Assembly (NCBI RefSeq): GCF_009846755.1
Contig: NZ_AQOR01000010.1
Span: 50,551-114,550, forward strand
DNA from: Alcanivorax sp. S71-1-4
Lineage (GTDB): Bacteria; Pseudomonadota; Gammaproteobacteria; Pseudomonadales; Alcanivoracaceae
Direction: 5' to 3'
Length of the DNA stretch: 64,000 nucleotides
Position 1 is the stretch's first letter. Each line of letters opens with the position of its first letter. The notes below the pieces were generated by a model. The model was not told the DNA's origin. It saw only the letters and a list, made by a program, of their open reading frames with translations, and searched no databases. Position numbers and translations under genes: made by a program. Shown one piece after another: positions 1 through 9,184 of the stretch.

Positions 1-550
1 CCGGCGGGTGGGTGGCCATGTGCGCCAGCGCTTCTTCCAGCGTACCTGCGGTGTAGACCGGCCGCCCCGGTTCGCTGGCCTGGATCAGTTCGAACAGGTC
101 GGCGGTGCGATCCAGCACCAGGATGCCGCCGGCTTCCTTCTCCTGCTCGGGGACCGCTTCCACAGGCTGTTCGCTCTGCCTGGCAATCTGCACCGCGTCG
201 GCAATGGTGTCGCGCAGCGTGTCCAGCTGCCAGGGCTTCTGTACATAGCGGAAGATTTCACCGTCGTTGATGGAACCGACAATGCTGGTCAGTTCAGCAT
301 AGCCGGTGAGCAGAATGCGCATCGCCGCCGGTTGCATGTCGCGCGCCTGACGCAACACTTCGACACCGGTCATCTGTGGCATGCGCTGATCGCTGACCAC
401 CACCTGCACGGTATTGTCACGCAGCAGTTCGATCGCCTCGCGACCACTGTTGGCAGTGAGCACCCGATAGCGGGCACCGAAGGCCAGCGCCAGGGTGCGC
501 AGGATGCGTGCTTCGTCATCCACAAACAGTACCGTTGCTTTCTGCTGCAT
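1..550 (-). CDS. Response regulator, N-terminal REC domain, truncated by window edge
   Basis: The reading frame opens with MQQKATVLFVDDEARIL, a receiver-domain start with the acidic DD pair. It continues through the phospho-Asp segment VVSDQRMPQMTG and the conserved Lys in YVQKPW. After about residue 140 a second stretch (ILVLDRTADLFELI) resembles the beginning of another receiver-like domain, but the window ends before its output part can be read. The start lies 12 bp downstream of the stop of the CBS-domain histidine kinase, so kinase and regulator probably form one transcript and a cognate pair. The gene is cut only by the window boundary. Confidence 0.85.
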   Translation of the reverse strand, partial: MQQKATVLFVDDEARILRTLALAFGARYRVLTANSGREAIELLRDNTVQVVVSDQRMPQMTGVEVLRQARDMQPAAMRILLTGYAELTSIVGSINDGEIFRYVQKPWQLDTLRDTIADAVQIARQSEQPVEAVPEQEKEAGGILVLDRTADLFELIQASEPGRPVYTAGTLEEALAHMATHPP

Positions 551-562
551 GGTCTTCCTCCG

Positions 563-1897
563 TCAGCCGGCTTCCGGCATGTCTTCCAGCGCCACGCTGT
601 CCTCGACCGCGTCGGGCTGTCGTAACGGCAGGCGCAGGATAAATTCCGTGCCTTCGCCGGGTGTCGAGTTCACCTCAATGGCGCCACCGTGCTGTTCGAT
701 GATCTGGTAAGAAATGGACAGCCCCAGGCCCGTGCCCTGACCGACCGGTTTGGTGGTGTAGAAGGGATCGAAAATGCGTGCGCGCACCGATTCCGGCATG
801 CCACAACCGTTGTCGCGAATGCTGATCTCCACCTGCTCACCCAGCACGCGGGTGGCAACGGCGATTTCACCGAATTCATCGATGGCCTGGGCGGCGTTGG
901 TCAGAATGTTCAGCAGCACCTGGTTGATCTGCGAGGCTGCGCATTCGACGTCCGGCAGATCGCCATAGTGGCGCACCACCTCGGCTTTCTGCTTGATCAG
1001 GTTGCGGCCAATGGTCAATGCACTTTCCAGGCATTCATTCAGGTTCACCCGGTCTACCCGGGCACGATCCAGGCGGCTGAAATTACGCAGGTTCACCACC
1101 AGTTCGCTGATTTCGCCAAGGCCATGCAGGGTGTCATCGAACAGGTTGCCCAGCTCGTCCAGGATGCCGGTCTCGGCGACTGCCTCCAGTTCAGTGGTGG
1201 CCACCGCCAGGTGTTCCCCGATTTCTTCATCGGTGGCGCGCTCATCCAGCAAGGTGCGCACCAGATTGCCGCCGGCGATCAGTGCAGTCGCGGTGCGCTG
1301 GGAAAAGTCCCGCGCCAGTTCCACGTTGCTGCGCACGTAGCCCAGCGGCGTGTTGATCTCGTGCGCCACGCCGGCCACCATCTGGCCGAGCGAGGCCATT
1401 TTTTCCGACTGCACCAGGTGTGCCTGCGAGGCTTTCAGGTGCTGGTTGGCACGCACCAGGGCCTGCCCGCGCGCGGCGACACGCTGCTCCATTTTTTCCA
1501 GCAGCGAGGTCACCATGCCCATGCCGAGGTAACGGCCCTCTTCCACCACGACGAAATCCTCGGTGATGGGCAGCCGCATGTGTTCGCGCACATAACTGCT
1601 CGCGGTTTCGATTTCGGCCTGGGCATTTACCAGCAGCGGCGCGCTGTTCATGAACCGTTCTATCGGCCGCGCGCCAAACACTTCACGGCCATACTGGCGC
1701 AGGAAGATGCGCATGATGTCGTAACGGGACACAATCCCCAGCGGCACACCGTCACGCACCACCGGCAGACACAGCAGGTTGGCGCAGGCCTCGGCCAGAA
1801 ACAGATCCGCCACGTCGGTGACACGCATCTGCGGCGGGATCGGGTGGACCTGCATGACCAGGTCACGGACACGGAATGTAGAGCGGTTACCAGCCAT
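563..1897 (-). CDS. Cytoplasmic histidine kinase with N-terminal CBS-pair domain
   Basis: The 444-residue protein begins with a CBS-like pair (roughly residues 10-135, with the typical PVV.DG.PLGIVSRYDI strand-helix pattern). A coiled linker follows, then a HisKA domain with the phospho-acceptor His179 in AHEINTPLG. The HATPase domain shows the N box (ILTNAAQAI), G1 (DNGCGMP), F (FDPFYTTK) and G2 (GTGLGLS) motifs. No membrane segment is visible, so it should sense a soluble ligand, perhaps an adenylyl nucleotide, through the CBS pair; that ligand is inference. The frame is open further upstream to 2053, but the extra N-terminus is low-complexity and unlike the family, so I chose the ATG at 1897. 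No strong ribosome site decides this. It is followed by the response regulator. Confidence 0.85.
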   Translation of the reverse strand: MAGNRSTFRVRDLVMQVHPIPPQMRVTDVADLFLAEACANLLCLPVVRDGVPLGIVSRYDIMRIFLRQYGREVFGARPIERFMNSAPLLVNAQAEIETASSYVREHMRLPITEDFVVVEEGRYLGMGMVTSLLEKMEQRVAARGQALVRANQHLKASQAHLVQSEKMASLGQMVAGVAHEINTPLGYVRSNVELARDFSQRTATALIAGGNLVRTLLDERATDEEIGEHLAVATTELEAVAETGILDELGNLFDDTLHGLGEISELVVNLRNFSRLDRARVDRVNLNECLESALTIGRNLIKQKAEVVRHYGDLPDVECAASQINQVLLNILTNAAQAIDEFGEIAVATRVLGEQVEISIRDNGCGMPESVRARIFDPFYTTKPVGQGTGLGLSISYQIIEQHGGAIEVNSTPGEGTEFILRLPLRQPDAVEDSVALEDMPEAG

Positions 1898-2200
1898 GCA
1901 ACGGCCTGTCATCGGCTTCGGCCGGCCACGGGCGTTCCGGGCGCGCGGCGGCGGTCGCGTTATTATCCACATCGCGCCGCCGCTCCCCCTGAGCGGACAC
2001 ATCAGCGCGGTGGTCTGGCAATGCGGGGCAACTTGCGGCCCGGCCTGATCCATCTGTATGCGTCAGGCAAAGGGATGATGAGTCACTGATATGACAGACA
2101 GGTGAAACGCGGGGAGTGTGTGACCTGGCGCGCGGGTGCCGGGGGGGGGGGCACCCGCGCGCAGTCTGCAGCAAGAAACGAAACGGGCAGGAAAGACGTA
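1898..2200. other. Intergenic stretch of about 300 bp
   Basis: This region lies between the start of the CBS kinase and the stop of the acyl-CoA ligase, both on the minus strand. It holds the strong GC hairpin at 2128-2162 and no convincing coding frame. The leader of the kinase operon must start here. Confidence 0.6.
2128..2162. repeat. GC hairpin with an all-G loop
   Basis: Two perfect 13-bp arms (GCGCGCGGGTGCC and its complement) enclose a loop made only of nine G residues, giving an unbroken run of 11 G at 2141-2151. It sits 40 bp downstream of the acyl-CoA ligase stop and could act as a transcript-end hairpin, although no U tract follows on the minus strand. Confidence 0.7.
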
Positions 2201-3841
2201 TCAGCCGCCGTGTTCGGCGCGCATCACTTTCTTGTCGAGTTTGCCAACGCTGGTGCGCGGCAGGCTGTCGACGAAAGTGATGTGCTCCGGCACGCCGTAG
2301 CGGGAGATGATGCCTTTTTCTGCATAGCCGGCCACCAGCTCACGAATGGCGTCCTCGGTCACGTCGGCGTCCGGTTTTTTCACCACCAGGGCCAGCGGGC
2401 GCTCACCCCATTTGGCATCGGGAATACCGATCACGGCGCACTCGGCCACACCCGGGTGCTGCAGCACCAGGCCCTCCAGATCCAGCGAGGAAATCCACTC
2501 GCCACCGGTCTTGATCACATCCTTGATGCGGTCGGTGATTTTCAGATAGCCGTCTTCGGTAATGACGCCGATATCGCCGGTATGCAGCCAGCCACCGCGC
2601 CACAGGTTCTCGGAATTCTCCGCGTCATTCAGGTAGCCCTGTGTCAGCCACGGCGCGCGCACCACCACTTCGCCCTGGCTTTTGCCATCGTGCGGGACAT
2701 CGTTCATGTTGTCGTCGACGATGCGCAGCGTCACCATCGGCACCGGCCGGCCGGTCAGGCTGCGCACGTCTGCCTGGCGATCATTGTCCCAGCTCTCCAT
2801 GTCCGGCTGCAGGTGCGACAGCGTCAGCACCGGGCAGGTTTCGCTCATGCCGTAGCCGGTGAAGATATCAATACCCAGGTCCAGCGCGGCTTTCGCCATC
2901 GGTTTCGGCAGCGCGGAACCACCGATGATGACTTTCCATTTCGACAGGTCGACTTTCTTCACCGCGTCGCTGGCCAGCAGCATCTGCATGATGGTCGGCA
3001 CGCAGTGGGAGAAGGTGACTTTTTCCGTGACCAGCAGCTTCAGCAGCACTTCCGGCAGGTAACGGCCCGGATACACCTGCTTGACGCCCAGCAGCGTGGC
3101 CAGATACGGCACGCCCCAGGCATGCACGTGAAACATCGGCGTGATCGGCATGTACACGTCGGTCTGGTTGAAGCGGCCGTGGCCGTCGCCGGACGTGGCC
3201 GACCGCAGCGCAAAGGTGTGCAGCACGAGCTGGCGGTGGCTGAAATATACGCCTTTCGGCAAACCGGTGGTGCCGGTGGTATAGAAGGTGGTGGCGCGGG
3301 TGTTTTCATCCAGCAGCGGGAAATCGTATTCCGGTGCCGCCTCGGCAAGCAGTTGCTCGTATTCGCCGACGGTCTGGATGCTGCTGCTTTCCGGGCCTTC
3401 GCCATCGTCCAGCAGGATGAATGTCTTGACCGTCTCAATGCGATCCTTGATCGCATCCAGCAGCGGCAGAAACTCGCGGTTCACCAGGATCACGTCATCT
3501 TTGGCGTGGTTGATGGTGTAGAGCACCTGTTCCGGCGAGAGCCGGATATTGATGGTGTGCAGCACGGCGCCCATCATCGGAATGGCAAAGAAACATTCCA
3601 GGTAGCGGTGGCTGTCCCAGTCCATCACCGCCACGGTATCGCCTTCTTTCACCCCGGCACGGTTGAGCGCCGAGGCCAGACGGTTGATGCGCTCAGCCAT
3701 CTCGCGGTAGCTCATGCGCTTCTTGTCGGCGTAGATGATTTCCTGCTCTCCCGCGGTGCGTACACCCGCTTGCAGGATGCTGCCGATCACCAGTGGCTGG
3801 TCGACGGCGGAAGGGGTTCGCTCAATGACGCGTGCTGTCAT
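2201..3841 (-). CDS. AMP-dependent fatty acyl-CoA ligase (AlkK-like)
   Basis: The 546-residue protein is an ANL-superfamily adenylate-forming enzyme that activates fatty acids to acyl-CoA with ATP. Visible motifs are the P-loop [11 protein letters not shown] (about residue 190), the YGMSET motif, GWLHTGD and the C-terminal [12 protein letters not shown] followed by [10 protein letters not shown]. Overall pattern and length match medium/long-chain ligases such as AlkK, which feed fatty acids from alkane oxidation into beta-oxidation. That fits the alkB gene 35 kb away. It is a single gene, not obviously in an operon. The exact chain-length preference cannot be read from sequence. Confidence 0.9.
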   Translation of the reverse strand: MTARVIERTPSAVDQPLVIGSILQAGVRTAGEQEIIYADKKRMSYREMAERINRLASALNRAGVKEGDTVAVMDWDSHRYLECFFAIPMMGAVLHTINIRLSPEQVLYTINHAKDDVILVNREFLPLLDAIKDRIETVKTFILLDDGEGPESSSIQTVGEYEQLLAEAAPEYDFPLLDENTRATTFYTTGTTGLPKGVYFSHRQLVLHTFALRSATSGDGHGRFNQTDVYMPITPMFHVHAWGVPYLATLLGVKQVYPGRYLPEVLLKLLVTEKVTFSHCVPTIMQMLLASDAVKKVDLSKWKVIIGGSALPKPMAKAALDLGIDIFTGYGMSETCPVLTLSHLQPDMESWDNDRQADVRSLTGRPVPMVTLRIVDDNMNDVPHDGKSQGEVVVRAPWLTQGYLNDAENSENLWRGGWLHTGDIGVITEDGYLKITDRIKDVIKTGGEWISSLDLEGLVLQHPGVAECAVIGIPDAKWGERPLALVVKKPDADVTEDAIRELVAGYAEKGIISRYGVPEHITFVDSLPRTSVGKLDKKVMRAEHGG

Positions 3842-3947
3842 GAAAAAGTACTCCTGGGGTAGACCCTGTCGTTGTTATCGTCCGTAGTGTGCTGTCGGGC
3901 CGGTGCGCCGGCCTCGTCGTGGGCTGCCTGTGAACAAGGGATGGCAC

Positions 3948-5333
3948 TCATTCTCCGGGGAAACCACCGCGCGTCAATCGCGCCGGGTCAAGGTATCTCT
4001 CAAGCTGCTCCCGGGACAGGTCGGTCTGTTCCAGGGCCACCTCGATGACCGCTCGTCCGCTGGCAAACGCTTCCTTGGCAATGGCGGCAGCCTTCTCATA
4101 CCCGATCACCGGATTCAGCGCGGTGACCAGAATCGGGTTGCGATTGACCGCCTCCGCCAGCCCCTGGTGATTGACGGTAAAACCAGCAATGGCGCGATCC
4201 GCCAGCAATGTGGTCACGTTCGCCAGCATGCGGGTCATGGTCAGCAGATTGGCCGCCACCAGCGGCAACATGACGTTGAGCTGGAAGTTACCGCTCTGCG
4301 CGGCCAGGGTGTTGGCCTGGTCCAGCCCGATCACCTGCGCACTGACCATGCAGGCGGATTCGCAGATCACCGGGTTCACTTTCGCCGGCATGATCGAGGA
4401 CCCCGGCTGCACCGCAGGCAGGTGAATTTCCGCCAGGCCGTGGATCGGGCCGGAGTTCATCCAGCGCAGGTCGTTGCTGATCTTCATCAATGCCACAGCG
4501 TAGCCACGCAAGGCGGCGGACAGCGCCAGCGGGCGGTCAATGGCACCCTGGCCGGCAAAAGCGGTCTCCATCGGTTCGAAATTATGGCCGGCCCGCTGGC
4601 TCAGACAGCGGGCAAACAATGCCGCAAACTGTGGGTGGGCATTGATGCCGGTTCCCACGGCGGTGCCACCCTGTGGAATGGCGAGCAGGCCATCGCGCGC
4701 CTGACGCAACGTGTCCCGCACAAACGCCAGTTGCGCGCGCCAGCCGGTGAGTTCCTGCCCGAGGGTGACCGGCATCGCGTCCATCAGGTGGGTCCGCCCG
4801 GTCTTGACGATGTGTTCGCATTCACTGGCCCGTTGAGCGAGCACCTGGTCCAGATGCTGCAAGGCCGGCAGCAGGGCCCCCGTCACCTGCAATACCGCAC
4901 TGAGGTGCAGGGCGGTGGGCACGCTGTCGTTGCTGCTCTGGCCCAGGTTCACATGGTCATTGGGGTGCACTGCGGGCGCACCGGCCTGCTGCTGGCAGAG
5001 ATGGCTGATGACTTCGTTGACGTTCATGTTGCTGCTGGTGCCGGAGCCGGTCTGGAATACATCCACCGGAAACGCGTGCGGATGTTCACCGGCGATAATC
5101 GCCTCGGCCGCCTGCTGGATCGCATTGCGGCGGGCTTCATCAAGCAGACCGAGTTCGGTGTTGGCCTGCGCCGCACACCATTTGATCTGCGCCAGTGCGG
5201 CGATGAAGGCGGCGGGCATCGGGCCGGAGACGGGGAAGTTGTCCACCGCGCGCTGCGTTTGCGCGCCCCAGAGTGCATCGGCGGGGACGTTCACGTCACC
5301 GAGACTGTCGTGCTCTTTCCGAAATTCGCTCAT
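3948..5333 (-). CDS. fumC: Class II fumarate hydratase
   Basis: The 461-residue protein converts fumarate to L-malate in the TCA cycle. It carries the fumarase/aspartase signature (GSSIMPAKVNP), the SSNDSVPTALH and TGRTHLMDAMPV substrate-binding stretches, and full class II length. This is the iron-independent type, often used when iron is scarce or under oxidative stress; that role is family knowledge and no Fur box was identified here. A small Cys-rich gene ends 21 bp upstream and probably shares its transcript. Confidence 0.95.
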   Translation of the reverse strand: MSEFRKEHDSLGDVNVPADALWGAQTQRAVDNFPVSGPMPAAFIAALAQIKWCAAQANTELGLLDEARRNAIQQAAEAIIAGEHPHAFPVDVFQTGSGTSSNMNVNEVISHLCQQQAGAPAVHPNDHVNLGQSSNDSVPTALHLSAVLQVTGALLPALQHLDQVLAQRASECEHIVKTGRTHLMDAMPVTLGQELTGWRAQLAFVRDTLRQARDGLLAIPQGGTAVGTGINAHPQFAALFARCLSQRAGHNFEPMETAFAGQGAIDRPLALSAALRGYAVALMKISNDLRWMNSGPIHGLAEIHLPAVQPGSSIMPAKVNPVICESACMVSAQVIGLDQANTLAAQSGNFQLNVMLPLVAANLLTMTRMLANVTTLLADRAIAGFTVNHQGLAEAVNRNPILVTALNPVIGYEKAAAIAKEAFASGRAVIEVALEQTDLSREQLERYLDPARLTRGGFPGE

Positions 5334-5354
5334 CGGCTCCTCCTGCTGGTGCCC

Positions 5355-5534
5355 CTACAGCGCCTTCACCTTCTGCGCATTGCAGCGTTCACATCGATAG
5401 ACCGTGACCAGCCTGCCCTGTTTCACGTCAAACTGCTTTTCCTTGCACACCACCCATTTGTGGAAGCCATGCTGGCACATGCCCTGGTGCTTGCGCTTCG
5501 CTGGCGGGCGCTTGAACGGCAGAATATCGGCCAT
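5355..5534 (-). CDS. Small conserved protein with Cys pairs, upstream of fumC
   Basis: This 59-residue basic protein starts MADILPFKRP. It contains C/H residues spaced as CQHGFHKW and a C-terminal CERCNAQK, suggesting a small metal-binding or zinc-ribbon fold. The frame stays open 20 codons upstream, but the ATG at 5534 matches the MADILPF start I recall from similar pseudomonad proteins. It probably forms a two-gene transcript with fumC. The function is unknown. Confidence 0.7.
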   Translation of the reverse strand: MADILPFKRPPAKRKHQGMCQHGFHKWVVCKEKQFDVKQGRLVTVYRCERCNAQKVKAL

Positions 5535-5554
5535 GGGGTTGGCTCCATCATTCA

Positions 5555-5577
5555 GCAGGCTGTTGAATACAGCCTGC
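5555..5577. repeat. CAGGCTGTT-type hairpin, copy 1
   Basis: The arms GCAGGCTGT and ACAGCCTGC enclose loop TGAAT. The same hairpin sequence recurs at 33770-33791, so this is a dispersed short palindromic repeat, not a one-off hairpin. Confidence 0.7.
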
Positions 5578-5749
5578 GCAGTTCTGTAAGGCACAGCCCT
5601 GATACCAATGTGGCAGCATTGGGCGTTGTCGTCATCAATGAGACACTACCTGCTGTCGTTCAGGCAATGTCCACAGGGGGCGGGGACAGGTACCGTGCCA
5701 GCATGAGACCGCCGGTCAGGCCCATGCCGCGCCGCTGTCGCATGTCGCT

Positions 5750-7870
5750 GTGGGCCGCTCCGCCCGTCGCCCATTGTCCCGTATTCGTGGAAGCGAGGCC
5801 CAGGTGTATTCGGTTTTCCCCGCGACTGTCGCCCTGTTGTTTCTGGTCTATGGCGGTTATGTGCTCTGGCGCAGTGGTTTCAACCGCGTCACGCGCAGCT
5901 TTTTCCTCATGTGCCTCACCACCTTCGCCTGGCAGGCCACCTGGGCGGTGCTGTTTCAGGTGCATGATCCGGACACCGCCGAGATACTCGTGCGGCTGGG
6001 ATATTTGCCGATCCTGTTCCTGCCGACGACGCTTTACCATTTTCTCTCCGAGATTACCGACCAGCGCCGGGAGCTGCCCCGGGTCTACGCCTCTTACGGT
6101 TTTGCCGCGCTGTTGATGGTCACCCTGCCGGGCGACCTGTTCGTGCGCGGGCACTACGATTTCTTCTTCGGGTATTACCCGAAAGCCGGCTACCTGCATC
6201 CGCTGCACGTGCTGCAAACCTGCGTCGTGGTGTTGCGCGGGTTGTACCTGACCTGGCGCACACAGCAGACCGCCGCCCCCCGGCAGCGCACGCGGTTGCG
6301 CTATTGTGTTGCCAGCCTGCTGATCTACCTGTTTGCGGCCGTGGACTATCTGTGCAACTACGGGCTGGGCTTCTATCCACCGGGTGTGTTCTTCATTGCC
6401 ATCAGCCTTGGCCTGCTCGCCATTGCCACAGTGAAGTATCAACTGATGGATATCTCCGTGGCGCTCAGTCGCGGTCTGGCTCGCTCAGCAGCCTTGCTGT
6501 TGTTCGCCCTGCTTTACCTGGCGGCCTTCTTCGGGTTACGCGCGCTGACACCACAATTGCCGCCCTTGCTGGCCCTGGTGCTCGGGCTGGGCTTTCTGGT
6601 GTTGGTGTGCGAAGCCTATGTCCCGCTCAGTGATTTTCTCCAGGGCGTACCGGACCGGTTGCTGCAACGCGGGCGCCACAGCTACACCTACGCCCAGGTA
6701 GTACAGGCGGTGACCCGTTCTCTCGGGTCGCACATTCGTCTGGACGATCTGGTGCGCGACTTCGCCGGCGTGCTGGCCACCGAAGCCCGCATTGCGCCCC
6801 TGACCCTGTTCGTGCGCGCCGATTTTGGTCTCGGCGCCAATGAAGCACCCGGCTCGGCGTTCTATATATGGCGCATGGATGCCGGCGAGCCAGACCACCG
6901 CGAAGCACTGCCGGCGGAGCACTCGCTGGTGCGGCAACTGCAGCGTGGCAATGGGGTCGTTCACTTTCGCGAAGCCGACACCGACGTGCAGGCGCTGTAT
7001 CAGCAATATCAGGCCATGAGCGCCGTGCGGATACGCCGTGCCGGGGAAGTGATTGCCATCGTGCTGCTCGGCAAGCAGGACAATGCCGCGCATTACAGCC
7101 ACGATGACCTGGACCTGATCGAGTTTCTGCCCGGCCAGCTTGATCTCGCGTTTGACCGCGTTGATGCCTATTCGCAGGTGTGCCATGGCCTGGCCAAGGC
7201 ACAGAAAAGTGCCTCGCTGATGGCCATGATGAATCAGTACCAGCACGAACTGAAAGCGCCGATCAGCATCATCCACATGTACGCACAATCAGATGTCGAC
7301 CGCGACACCCTGCGCGAGGAAACCCTTGCCCAGTGCCAGCGCGTGCTGGGGTTGCTGGAAAAAATGCTGCGCGTGTTGCAGGACCGTCGTGACAGACAGG
7401 AGCGCCCGGTGTCGATCAACGCCATGCTGGTATCCGCCCTGCGGTTGTTCCCGGTACGTGATGCCACGGTTGCGCTGGCGCTGGATGAACAGCTGCCGCC
7501 GATGATCGGCGACGCGGATGATCTGCTGATCCTGTTCGTCAACCTGATCAAGAACGCGGTGGAAGCCGGCGACCGTGACCGGCCCAACGTGCTGGAGGTG
7601 GCCTCCCGCTACCAGGCCGGTGACCGGCAGATACTGGTCAGCGTCAGCGACAGCGGGATCGGCATGGATCAGGAACGGCTGCGCCGACTCTGGACGCCAC
7701 TGGAAACCGGCAAGGCCGGCGGCACTGGCCTGGGCATGAAGGTCATCCAGCGCATCGTCGAAGAACATGACGGCGAGATCCACGTCACCAGCACGCCGGG
7801 CGTGGGTACCCGTGTGGAAATCCGCCTGCCGGTGGACGATACTGAGCCCCACTCAACGGAGGCGGTATGA
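5750..7870 (+). CDS. Membrane histidine kinase with multi-TM sensor and GAF-like region
   Basis: The 706-residue sensor kinase has an N-terminal block of about seven to nine hydrophobic helices (residues 20-310). A soluble GAF-like segment follows, then a HisKA-type dimerisation helix with His499 in YQHELKAPI, and a HATPase domain (FVNLIKNAVEAG, DSGIGM, GGTGLGMKV). The GTG at 5750 gives the longest form; a GTG at 5804 (VYSVFPATV) would place the first membrane helix at the N-terminus and may be the true start. It overlaps the next kinase by ATGA, so the two are translationally coupled and very likely act in one pathway. The signal is unknown. Confidence 0.8.
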   Translation: MGRSARRPLSRIRGSEAQVYSVFPATVALLFLVYGGYVLWRSGFNRVTRSFFLMCLTTFAWQATWAVLFQVHDPDTAEILVRLGYLPILFLPTTLYHFLSEITDQRRELPRVYASYGFAALLMVTLPGDLFVRGHYDFFFGYYPKAGYLHPLHVLQTCVVVLRGLYLTWRTQQTAAPRQRTRLRYCVASLLIYLFAAVDYLCNYGLGFYPPGVFFIAISLGLLAIATVKYQLMDISVALSRGLARSAALLLFALLYLAAFFGLRALTPQLPPLLALVLGLGFLVLVCEAYVPLSDFLQGVPDRLLQRGRHSYTYAQVVQAVTRSLGSHIRLDDLVRDFAGVLATEARIAPLTLFVRADFGLGANEAPGSAFYIWRMDAGEPDHREALPAEHSLVRQLQRGNGVVHFREADTDVQALYQQYQAMSAVRIRRAGEVIAIVLLGKQDNAAHYSHDDLDLIEFLPGQLDLAFDRVDAYSQVCHGLAKAQKSASLMAMMNQYQHELKAPISIIHMYAQSDVDRDTLREETLAQCQRVLGLLEKMLRVLQDRRDRQERPVSINAMLVSALRLFPVRDATVALALDEQLPPMIGDADDLLILFVNLIKNAVEAGDRDRPNVLEVASRYQAGDRQILVSVSDSGIGMDQERLRRLWTPLETGKAGGTGLGMKVIQRIVEEHDGEIHVTSTPGVGTRVEIRLPVDDTEPHSTEAV

Positions 7871-9036
7871 ACCAGTTGCAGAAAGAGGACCCGTCCACAC
7901 AGCCCTTTATTCTGCTGATCGAGGACGAGGACGCCATTACCCGCCTGTTCCTGCGCACTTATTCCGAATTCAACCTGATCACCGTACCGAATGTCAGTCA
8001 GGCGTTCGAGGTGCTGCGTGAGCGCGGCGAGGAGATCGGCGTACTGCTGGCCGATCACTATCTGCCGGACGGCACCGGCGTGGAGGTGCTGGCGTGGGCG
8101 CGTCAGAAGTTGCCTCATGCCGTGCGGCTGCTGACTACCTCTCATGCTCATCTTTCCCAGGCTGTAGCGGCAGTCAATGACGGCGGCATCTCCGGCTACA
8201 TCATGAAACCCTGGCTGCTGGAAGAACTGCGGGCCAAGCTTGAGCAGTCGCTACAGAGTTTCACCATGCGCCAACGCGAAATCGAATTGCTCGCCGGCAA
8301 GCGTGAAACCCTGATGGCGCTGGCAGCCAGCATCGCCCACGAAATGCGCACGCCCCTGGCCACCATCCGCATGCGTGCGGATGCCATCGCCCGGCACTGG
8401 CCCATGCTGATGGAGCTGTATCACGAAGCGCTGCATAACGGCCGCATTGAAACCCCGATGCGGCCACGGCGCTTGCAGAGCATGGCCGACAGCTTCGACA
8501 CCATCCAGCAGGAAGTGGACCGCTCGAACCTGGTGATCGACATGCTGCTTGCCTCGGCGAACGCCGGGCAGATTGATACCGCGACCTTTGCCGTATATGG
8601 CATCAACCAGTGCATTCATGAAGCGCTTTCCCACTACCCGTTCGAGCCCGGCGCACGCTCACTGGTGCATCTCGAAGCCGCACCGGATTTCGACTTCTTC
8701 GGCTCCGATGTGCTGGTGATGTTCATTCTCTATAACCTGCTCAAGAACGCGCTGCATGCCGTGCGTGCTGCCGGCAAGGGCGATATTCACATCAGCCTGC
8801 AACGCAGCATTCATGGCAATGAAGTGCATTTCCGGGATACCGGACTTGGTATTGCACCGGACGCCGTGAAGCGGGTGTTCGATGATTTCTATTCCACCAA
8901 ACACAATGGCACCGGCGTCGGCCTGTCCTTCTGCCGCAGCGCCATGCGCAATATGGGCGGGGATATTTTCTGTGAGTCCGTGCTGGGTGAGTACACGCTG
9001 TTCCGGCTTCGCTTCCCCGACTGCGCTCATTTCTGA
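7867..9036 (+). CDS. REC-histidine kinase hybrid protein
   Basis: The 389-residue protein begins with a receiver domain (acidic EDED at 19-22, phospho-Asp63 in LLADHYLPDGTG, Lys114 in YIMKPW). This continues into a HisKA helix with His158 in AHEMRTPLATI and a HATPase domain (LLKNALHAV, DTGLGIA, GTGVGLSF). There is no DNA-binding or membrane part. Receiver-first kinases usually take phosphate from an upstream kinase, here surely the coupled membrane kinase, and pass a signal on. The final output regulator of this relay is not adjacent. Confidence 0.85.
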   Translation: MNQLQKEDPSTQPFILLIEDEDAITRLFLRTYSEFNLITVPNVSQAFEVLRERGEEIGVLLADHYLPDGTGVEVLAWARQKLPHAVRLLTTSHAHLSQAVAAVNDGGISGYIMKPWLLEELRAKLEQSLQSFTMRQREIELLAGKRETLMALAASIAHEMRTPLATIRMRADAIARHWPMLMELYHEALHNGRIETPMRPRRLQSMADSFDTIQQEVDRSNLVIDMLLASANAGQIDTATFAVYGINQCIHEALSHYPFEPGARSLVHLEAAPDFDFFGSDVLVMFILYNLLKNALHAVRAAGKGDIHISLQRSIHGNEVHFRDTGLGIAPDAVKRVFDDFYSTKHNGTGVGLSFCRSAMRNMGGDIFCESVLGEYTLFRLRFPDCAHF

Positions 9037-9106
9037 CAAGCCTGTCGCATCGTTTGACACACGCCCCGGCTTTACCGGTGTGTGATTTCGCTTTCGCAGT
9101 GATGAT

Positions 9107-9135
9107 AAAAAAGGCGGGCGCCGCATGGCGCCCGC
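9107..9135 (-). terminator. Rho-independent terminator of the thioesterase gene
   Basis: Read on the minus strand, a 9-bp perfect stem GCGGGCGCC with loop ATGC is followed by C and six T. It lies 50 bp after the thioesterase stop and in the convergent gap with the hybrid kinase. Confidence 0.85.
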
Positions 9136-9184
9136 GAACCCCGGGTCGGTGTCACCGGCCTCTTCTGTATTTCACACACTTCCC

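Noticed and set aside
5419..5434. parS-like sequence TGTTTCACGTCAAACT inside the small Cys-protein gene
   Set aside because: It breaks the palindrome in the central CACGTG and at the end, so ParB binding is unlikely; the two perfect sites in recF suffice.
689..6116. Long open frames opposite the CBS kinase, the acyl-CoA ligase and fumC
   Set aside because: They mirror real genes, have His/Arg/Gln-rich non-conserved translations, and arise from the high GC content at third codon positions.
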